Shown: piece after piece, positions 32,800-32,993 of the stretch
Layout of the letters: the number at the start of each line of letters is the position of its first letter
Numbering within the stretch: position 1 is the stretch's first letter
DNA from: Collinsella sp.
GTDB lineage: Bacteria > Actinomycetota > Coriobacteriia > Coriobacteriales > Coriobacteriaceae
DNA length: 32,993 nt
Direction: 5' to 3'
NCBI GenBank assembly: GCA_018373675.1
Contig: JAHAGQ010000024.1
Location: 1 to 32,993, forward strand
The notes under the pieces: model-generated
What the model saw: the letters and a program-made list of their open reading frames with translations, nothing else
Database searches by the model: none
What the model was told of the DNA's origin: nothing
Position numbers and translations under genes: made by a program

Positions 32800-32993
32800 T
32801 GACCGGCTTGGTGCCGCACCACAGAAAGGGCCCATCTACTACGTTTAGGCCGCAGGGGTCAACCATAGCCGGCTTTTTCGAAAATCGGCAAGCTTTCTAC
32901 CTGCACTGATAATTGTTCTCGGGGGAAGCGGGCACTGCGGGGCGCGGCAACGGCGCGCGATTTCCGCGTCGCAGCGCTACCCTGATGCTGAAT
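32788..32993. repeat. Right copy of terminal inverted repeat
   Basis: This is the reverse complement of positions 1-203: the outer 97 bp (32896-32992) are identical, and the inner part is diverged to about 70 percent. One extra base (32993) follows. No gene is seen; it lies upstream of the SRP RNA promoter. Confidence 0.85.

Noticed and set aside
1..32993. Circular plasmid or phage with terminal repeats
   Set aside because: The end repeats are inverted, not direct, and the content is chromosomal housekeeping genes with no replication, capsid or terminase genes.

Overview
The window looks like chromosomal DNA of a high-GC Gram-positive gut bacterium of the class Coriobacteriia, most likely Collinsella or a close relative. 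This rests on GC-rich coding with CGC/CTG-type codons in the core genes, a sortase-anchored surface protein ending in LANTG, an LTA-synthase-like sulfatase, a mannose-family PTS, and many long perfect palindromes between genes. The genus is an inference. No tRNA, rRNA, CRISPR array, transposase or phage gene was found.

Layout: tex (RNA-binding factor) at 257-2404 is followed by a repeat-rich gap and a transaldolase/FSA-family gene on the minus strand. Next is the 3' remnant of a HAD phosphatase gene, which marks the left edge of an accessory carbohydrate island (about 3.96-13.5 kb). On the minus strand the island reads MFS transporter, class II ketose-bisphosphate aldolase (broken by a one-base frameshift), PTS IIA, IIB, IIC, IID, aldo/keto reductase and an HSL-type esterase. 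On the plus strand it holds an RpiR regulator and a HAD phosphatase, with a small 49-residue membrane ORF behind them. The island genes use AGG arginine codons that are rare in the flanking genes. The likely scheme is that RpiR senses a sugar phosphate, the PTS imports and phosphorylates the sugar, and the aldolase, reductase, esterase and phosphatase process it. The substrate is not evident.

From 13.6 kb the content is mostly core: rlmKL; then a minus-strand set of kup, a 64-residue membrane protein, a short kdpD and kdpE (potassium homeostasis without kdpFABC); a nitroreductase; an LTA-synthase-like enzyme; a flavodoxin-like protein; a DUF4143-type AAA ATPase preceded by a 23-bp tandem repeat; a heterodimeric ABC exporter pair; an LANTG coiled-coil surface protein; and the SRP RNA gene (minus strand) near the right end.

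The two window ends carry the same roughly 205-bp sequence in inverted orientation, with the outermost 97 bp identical. The intergenic gaps hold at least seven other long inverted repeats, several nested around terminator-like hairpins. Most likely new or notable points: the 23-bp repeat array, the degenerate N-terminal active site of RlmKL, the kup/small-protein/short-KdpD locus, the nested palindromes, and the remodelled HAD/island boundary.
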